Assembly: GCA_963575645.1 (NCBI GenBank)
Contig: OY754469.1
Span: forward strand, 21,160,001 to 21,224,000
Origin: Xanthostigma xanthostigma
Lineage: Eukaryota; Arthropoda; Insecta; Raphidioptera; Raphidiidae
Direction: 5' to 3'
DNA length: 64,000 bases
Part shown: positions 54,301 through 57,300 of the stretch, one piece after another
Layout: each line of letters opens with the position of its first letter
Numbering within the stretch: position 1 is the stretch's first letter
Program-made: the position numbers and the translations under genes
The notes under the pieces: generated by a model
Databases searched by the model: none
The model's input: the letters and a program-made list of their open reading frames with translations, nothing else
What the model was told of the DNA's origin: nothing

Positions 54301-57300
54301 GAACCAAAGGTGATCTTTATAGATTAATTGTTAATTCAAAAAAATTACTTTACAATTTTCAGCTATGATTGTCGCGTTCTACAAGGCAAGATCCCAACAA
54401 TTCTTCATTTAAAAATCTTTAAAATTATTTTTAAAGCTTGTCTTTAACATCTACACATTACGCATAATGTTTATGTCCAGTATATTATAAATAATGAGCA
54501 GGTTCACGGAAATATGAACAATAAAACACAACGATCGAACTATTGTTAAAAGATGCAACGTTTCGTCTCTTTTATTGAGACTTTTCCAAGCAACTAAAAA
54601 TAATTACAAACATACAGATAAAACATTTTATCTGCATTATTGAATTACTTACAACTGACAGAAAAAATAGTTTATCTGTATTTTTGTAATTATTTTTCAG
54701 TTGCTTGAAAAAGTCTCAGCGACGAAACGTCACATTTTTCAATGCTAGTTTGATCATTATATTTTATTGTGAAAATCCCCGTGAACATGTTTATAATATA
54801 ATATCTACATTCTACACGTTTAGGTTGTTTGTTGAATATGAAAAACCGACGCAAATCTCTTTGAACTGACAACAAATGGATCACATGTGTTGAATGTTAT
54901 GAAAATAAGTATACTTTTTTTAGTGCATCCTAAAAACTTATATCACAGCTACGACTTTATTTTTTTGCCAATAGATTAAAAGTAATGGTGCGCATCTCAA
55001 CCTTCTAAAGAAATACAGACCCCAAGTTTGTAGCCCCAAAATATATGAACAACAGAAAAATGCCTTCATTAACGAAATTTGGTATAGTAATAGCTAAAAT
55101 AATTTTAAAAAAAACGATGAACTTAATCATCCAAAGACTGCGGGGGTAATTTAATAGAGACTGAAATAGATAAACATTTCTTTTTTTTTTTACAAATAAC
55201 TTTAAACGGTGGATTGAAAAAAGTTTTAAATATTTTTGTTGTTTCTTAGAAGTTTATTTTGATTTTTTGTTTATTCTGACATGACAAAAATTAGTCGAGT
55301 TATGGTTTCGAGTGAACTATTATCTCTCATTATTAACTAGCATTTTGTCCACGACACGCGGGCAAAATCAGTGTTTTTCGCCAAGAAAATAGCGAATACT
55401 TTATTAGGGTCGAAAAGTACCATATCATTTAAAATGTTCCGTGTATTATTGAATTATAGACTTTATATATATTTACAATAATGAGCATTGAATTCGTACT
55501 GTAAAATACTTTATTTGATAAAAAATTGGGTCGGTGATTGTCTAACTTTTTAAAATTGATCTCTTGTTTTGTGGTGGCGTAGTTTTTTCTTAATGGATTG
55601 TATTTATTAAATGCATGGTCCTATTTTCAGTTTTACCTATAGGTATGATTATATTACCCACGATTTCGTTCATATCTGTTTTGAAAGGAACCTTATGTTA
55701 ATTCAAGTATAACCGATTAAAGACTACTTTAAGTTTTTTCAAAATTGGTTCAGATGTTGATACAAACAGACAGACAGACGGACGGACAAAAATGTTGCAA
55801 ACGCGTTCTGCCATTTGGACATGATACAAAATAGTAAAAAAATCGACCCCGTTACTATTTATGTATAAGAATTGAAAATTAAAAAAATACATTAAAAACA
55901 AATCATAATTTATTTCTATAATGTTGACAGGTACCTAAAGGCGAACCACCTCAACAACCTATCTGCATACTAAATATAGTTTTACCTGAAAATATAGTAG
56001 TCGAATCGTATCCGGTGACTGAACCTGAAATTCTGAAAAAGTACGGCTTCATTAAAGATGGCGGTGTAGAAATGTACTCATACCATCAACGGCTATCGGA
56101 TATGAGCAATCTCCTCGGAGAAGACTGGGTACCTCTAGCATCAGAATTAGGATTCACCACTTCAGAAATCAATGTTATCAAATCAGAATGTCCTGATAGT
56201 GTACCACAACAAGCACAAAATATGCTCAGGTTATGGAGAGCACAGTCAGGCAATAAAGCTCAAGGTATAGAGACTACATTGAATTTTATAGGTTACGTAA
56301 TAAAACATCTAATAACGTGGAACACAATCTAAAATGTTAACAAAGCGATCAGTTTATTATTTATTTAAAATTTTATTTGTATACTTGATTTTTAATTCAC
56401 TGTATGTTTTGGTTCAGTAAATGGTTGGAAAATATAAAACTTACTGTAATGTATGTGGCATTTGTCACCATTTTCAATATTATATAAGGTCTGTTCCAAG
56501 CTGTCTAAGAACGGTAACAGAACCGTCACAGTCTTGCTACTGCGCAAGACTGTCATGCACAGTAGCTCAGAAATCGATATAAACAGTTTCGTTTTAGCTA
56601 CTGCGTAAGATGGTGACGGTTCTGTTACCGTTCTCTGACTACCTTAAACAGGCCTGTAGCTATGTGTTTGGGTCACGACTAATGCACACATCGCCAACGG
56701 TATTTGCTTTATTCTAACCAGAGTTCATGAAAAATTGTAAAAACGCATTGTTGATGAAAACAATTCAAAAATTTAACTATCAGTTATTTCTATTTATCGT
56801 TTATATTTTAATCATACCTACAAGTTAAATAAATTTTATCAAAAATAAGTGATTCAGCAGTTTATCAGCACATATTTTAAATAAAGGCGCTGATTTTCCG
56901 CTACCACTACCTTTAAAAAATTATAATTGCATATAAACCGGATAGTTTGTTTTGTTCCAATTATTTATTTAAGTTTGCGATGATAGAAAAGTAATATAAC
57001 TGTGAATCAAATTATTTGAAATTTTCCCATATTTTGTAGTGAAGTCTCCTTAATATGCCGCCCCCTAAAACCTGCCTTTTTAGGTCACGGCCTACTTGAT
57101 ACTGCATGTGTCTTTTAAACACAGATTAATAAAAAAAAAACACTCATGCTGGCAACCGTCAACTTATGCAACGCCTTTTCCCTGTGCAACTAAAAAAAGT
57201 CATCAGTTATGTACACTCTTTATATTTCAGGTAACACGTTGGAGTTAGCATTGAGAAGGATAGGACGTGAAGATATAATACCGCAGTGTCTTAATGTGGA

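Larger units (their letters stand above)
54310..55930 (+). other. Ankyrin intron with foldback and CTAGT repeat
   Basis: 1621 nt, holding the foldback 54494-54793 and the repeat 55336-55800. Nothing was seen in 54800-55330. Confidence 0.65.
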